Below, one piece after another: positions 24,087 through 24,596 of a stretch of DNA of 24,596 nt. The first letter of the stretch is position 1, and each line of letters starts with the position of its first letter. Origin of the DNA: JANFXS01 sp022791155 (GTDB lineage Bacteria; Bacillota; Clostridia; Lachnospirales; Anaerotignaceae); assembly GCA_949743895.1 (NCBI GenBank), contig CATJUX010000025.1, forward strand, positions 1 through 24,596, read 5' to 3'. The position numbers and the translations under genes are program-made. Below the pieces are notes generated by a model. That model was not told the origin of the DNA and made no database searches. It was given only the letters and a program-made list of their open reading frames with translations.

Positions 24087-24436
24087 AGCATCATCCTAAC
24101 TGCTGCTGCAATCATAAAAGCTCCAAAAATCCTGTGCAGCCATTTGACTGGAATTTTGTTGAGAACTGATGCTCCAATATATCCGCCAATAATTCCGCCA
24201 ACACTGACCCAAAGCACGCTCATCCATTCAATTTCAACTTTCTTCAAATATACAAAAGCCGATATTATGCTCAACGGAAGTATAAGAGCAATGACTGTGG
24301 CATGACTTTTGTGCGGCTCTATCTTCAAAAACTTTTCAAACGCCGCAACTGCTAGTGTGCCCCCGCCGCTTCCAAAAAGCCCATTGACAAATCCGGCCGC
24401 CATTCCTATAGCAACTTTTTTAATATTGATATTCAT
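24083..24436 (-). CDS. Half-length TauE/SafE (TSUP) family membrane protein, first of a pair
   Basis: The protein has 117 residues and about four membrane segments. The signature GMAAGFVNGLFGSGGGTLAVAA lies at about 11-32. A second helix, WVSVGGIIGGYIGASVL, lies in the middle and WLHRIFGAFMIAAAVRMML at the end, as in the N-terminal half of full-length TauE/SafE proteins. The ATG at 24436 has AAAGGGG about 6 bases upstream; the frame runs 31 codons further upstream without a good start. It is the first gene of the unit TSUP-TSUP-small protein and is divergent from the gene that begins at 24573. No strong promoter was found for it. Confidence 0.85.
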   Translation of the reverse strand: MNINIKKVAIGMAAGFVNGLFGSGGGTLAVAAFEKFLKIEPHKSHATVIALILPLSIISAFVYLKKVEIEWMSVLWVSVGGIIGGYIGASVLNKIPVKWLHRIFGAFMIAAAVRMML

Positions 24437-24483
24437 AAAGCACCCCTTTGCCTTAATATGTTGTGCAAAAATCAAAAATAATA

Positions 24484-24492
24484 TGTTATAAT
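24484..24492 (+). promoter_or_regulatory. Extended -10 box for the divergent gene at the window end
   Basis: TG-T-TATAAT at 24484-24492. A TTGTGC (24461-24466) lies 20 bases before TATAAT, too far for an ideal -35, but an extended -10 can do without. It would give a leader of about 75 nt to the ATG at 24573. Confidence 0.4.
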
Positions 24493-24572
24493 TAAAAACA
24501 TTCTCATCATATAAACTCAAAACAACCACCGCACATTTTCAGCCTACAAATTGACTAAGGAGACATAAAACC

Positions 24573-24596
24573 ATGAAAATAATTCTCGCCGCCATA
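24573..24596 (+). CDS. Start of an unknown gene, cut by window edge
   Basis: AAGGAG (24557-24562) is followed after 10 bases by an ATG and the eight codons MKIILAAI before the window ends. Codon use fits the neighbours. A hydrophobic strand directly after the start is common at the beginning of Rossmann-like or B12-binding domains, but eight residues do not allow a family call. Confidence 0.5.

Noticed and set aside
1..24596. CRISPR array, tRNA/rRNA genes, transposase or phage genes
   Set aside because: No spaced long direct repeats, no tRNA-like cloverleaf noticed and no protein of these classes in any frame; the sequence is core genome throughout.

Overview
This window is AT-rich chromosomal DNA from a Gram-positive bacterium of the Bacillota, most likely a member of the Clostridia. 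Four things point there. There is a T-box leader in front of valS. L27 carries the cleavable N-terminal extension found in Bacillota, and the gene for its protease Prp lies between rplU and rpmA. Two class B penicillin-binding proteins (pbpB/ftsI type and spoVD type) sit side by side in the mra/dcw cluster. MurE has the DNPR motif of a meso-diaminopimelate-adding enzyme. The species cannot be named from the sequence. No mobile element, phage gene, CRISPR array, tRNA or rRNA is visible.

Layout. 1-1796 (-): lepA, missing only its last codons. 1969-4468 (+): a two-gene nucleoside-salvage operon, pdp-deoB. It converges on the minus-strand genes at a perfect 15-bp stem that can terminate in both directions (4629-4670). 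4701-7175 (-): the rplU-prp-rpmA operon with an L21-type leader and a strong promoter, then obg behind a terminator. 7214-10165 (-): valS with promoter and T-box leader (specifier GUA, valine). 10171-23461 (-): the division and cell-wall cluster, transcribed mraZ-rsmH-ftsL-pbpB-spoVD-murE-murF-mraY-murD-ftsW. It stops at ftsW; murG, murC, ftsQ, ftsA and ftsZ do not follow. 23557-24436 (-): two overlapping half-length TauE/SafE-type membrane proteins and a 56-residue unknown protein. 24573-24596 (+): the first eight codons of a divergent gene.

How the genes work together. The mra cluster makes the lipid-linked peptidoglycan precursor (MurE, MurF, MurD, MraY), polymerises it (FtsW/SpoVE-type SEDS protein), cross-links it (PBP2B and SpoVD) and couples this to division (FtsL). 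MraZ represses the cluster and RsmH modifies 16S rRNA. Many joints are tight: murE/murF and prp/rpmA overlap by 4 bp, and murF/mraY abut. The cluster is split into likely transcription units by a terminator between pbpB and spoVD and by a structured 230-bp gap before murE with two extended -10 boxes.

Most of the window is ordinary core genome. The points most worth a second look are a four-repeat MraZ operator, the spoVD terminator/promoter arrangement, the KTA (instead of KTG) motif in SpoVD, the repeat-rich element before murE, and the split TauE/SafE pair. I did not find a clear new biological system.
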